From Pegoplata infirma (lineage: Eukaryota; Arthropoda; Insecta; Diptera; Anthomyiidae), in NCBI GenBank assembly GCA_963921195.1, contig OY992537.1, positions 128,114,694-128,178,693 on the forward strand: 64,000 nucleotides of DNA, given 5' to 3'. The stretch's first letter is position 1, and each line of letters starts with the position of its first letter. Positions 63,931 to 64,000 of the stretch are shown one piece after another. The notes under the pieces are model-generated. The model did no database searches. It was not told the origin of the DNA and was given only the letters and a program-made list of their open reading frames with translations. A program made the translations under genes and the position numbers.

Positions 63931-64000
63931 ATTTTTTTTTTTTTACAAAAATGACAATATTTTGTGTACATACGTACGTGCGTGCATTCATTCAGAAATA

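Larger units (their letters stand above)
61617..64000 (+). mobile_element. mini-me-like retroposon, interrupted, runs off the window
   Basis: Head TATACCCTCCACTCTAGTGA, uninterrupted core (AAAGTATATATATTTATG), (GTCY)n at 61751-61780 and the family body with GGTTCAAAAGTTAT repeated. Split by the hAT at 62266-63510. The 3' part continues with CACTCAAAAAA arrays to the window edge. Confidence 0.8.

Noticed and set aside
1..64000. LTR retrotransposon or endogenous retrovirus
   Set aside because: No paired LTRs, protease, integrase or gag-like motifs seen on either strand. All reverse transcriptases here are LINE-type.

Overview
The window looks like repeat-dominated intergenic DNA from a higher fly (order Diptera, probably a calyptrate-type genome). 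The evidence is extreme AT richness with long A and T runs, at least eight copies of the dipteran mini-me retroposon with its (TA)n and (GTCY)n proto-microsatellites, several RNase H-bearing LINEs with short CCTAA tails, and many small non-autonomous DNA transposons. I see no convincing conserved host gene, no rRNA, no functional tRNA and no CRISPR. The organism call is inference.

Layout. 0-9 kb: a hairpin, a foldback (FB/MULE-like) element with a 9-bp target duplication, mini-me copies, small terminal-inverted-repeat (TIR) elements and a ~45-bp minisatellite. 9.3-12.5 kb: two hAT-like elements next to an RNase H LINE fragment. 12.5-14.9 kb: poly-T-rich DNA and a more complex, possibly host-derived stretch. 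15.2-18.3 kb: two minus-strand LINE fragments. 19-25.1 kb: TA-flanked TIR elements, one split by a CR1-like LINE that is itself split by an RNase H LINE. 25-32.7 kb: foldback duplications, mini-me, and an interrupted element carrying four nested insertions. 33-38 kb: AT-rich DNA, then a 2.7-kb hAT-like element inside the minisatellite and holding another RNase H LINE. 38-45 kb: more TA-flanked TIR elements, one carrying a tRNA-like module and a mini-me. 46-52.4 kb: nested TIR elements, a hAT, internal duplications and a LOA-like LINE fragment. 53.1-56.5 kb: the one intact gene, a single-ORF RTE-like LINE with a 12-bp target-site duplication. 57-64 kb: a four-level nest of foldback, mini-me, mini-me and TIR element, then a mini-me interrupted by a hAT carrying a perfect 53-bp palindrome.

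How it works together. The only protein that looks functional is the 973-residue endonuclease/reverse transcriptase at 53.5-56.4 kb. The other LINEs are dead. All DNA elements appear non-autonomous: no transposase reading frame is visible, so they would need enzymes encoded elsewhere. Two patterns stand out. At least nine elements share ends of the form TA|CAC..(A)n but have unrelated interiors. Internal arrays in mini-me repeat almost the same TACACTCAAAAAA word. Target-site duplications at many junctions let the insertion order be read directly.
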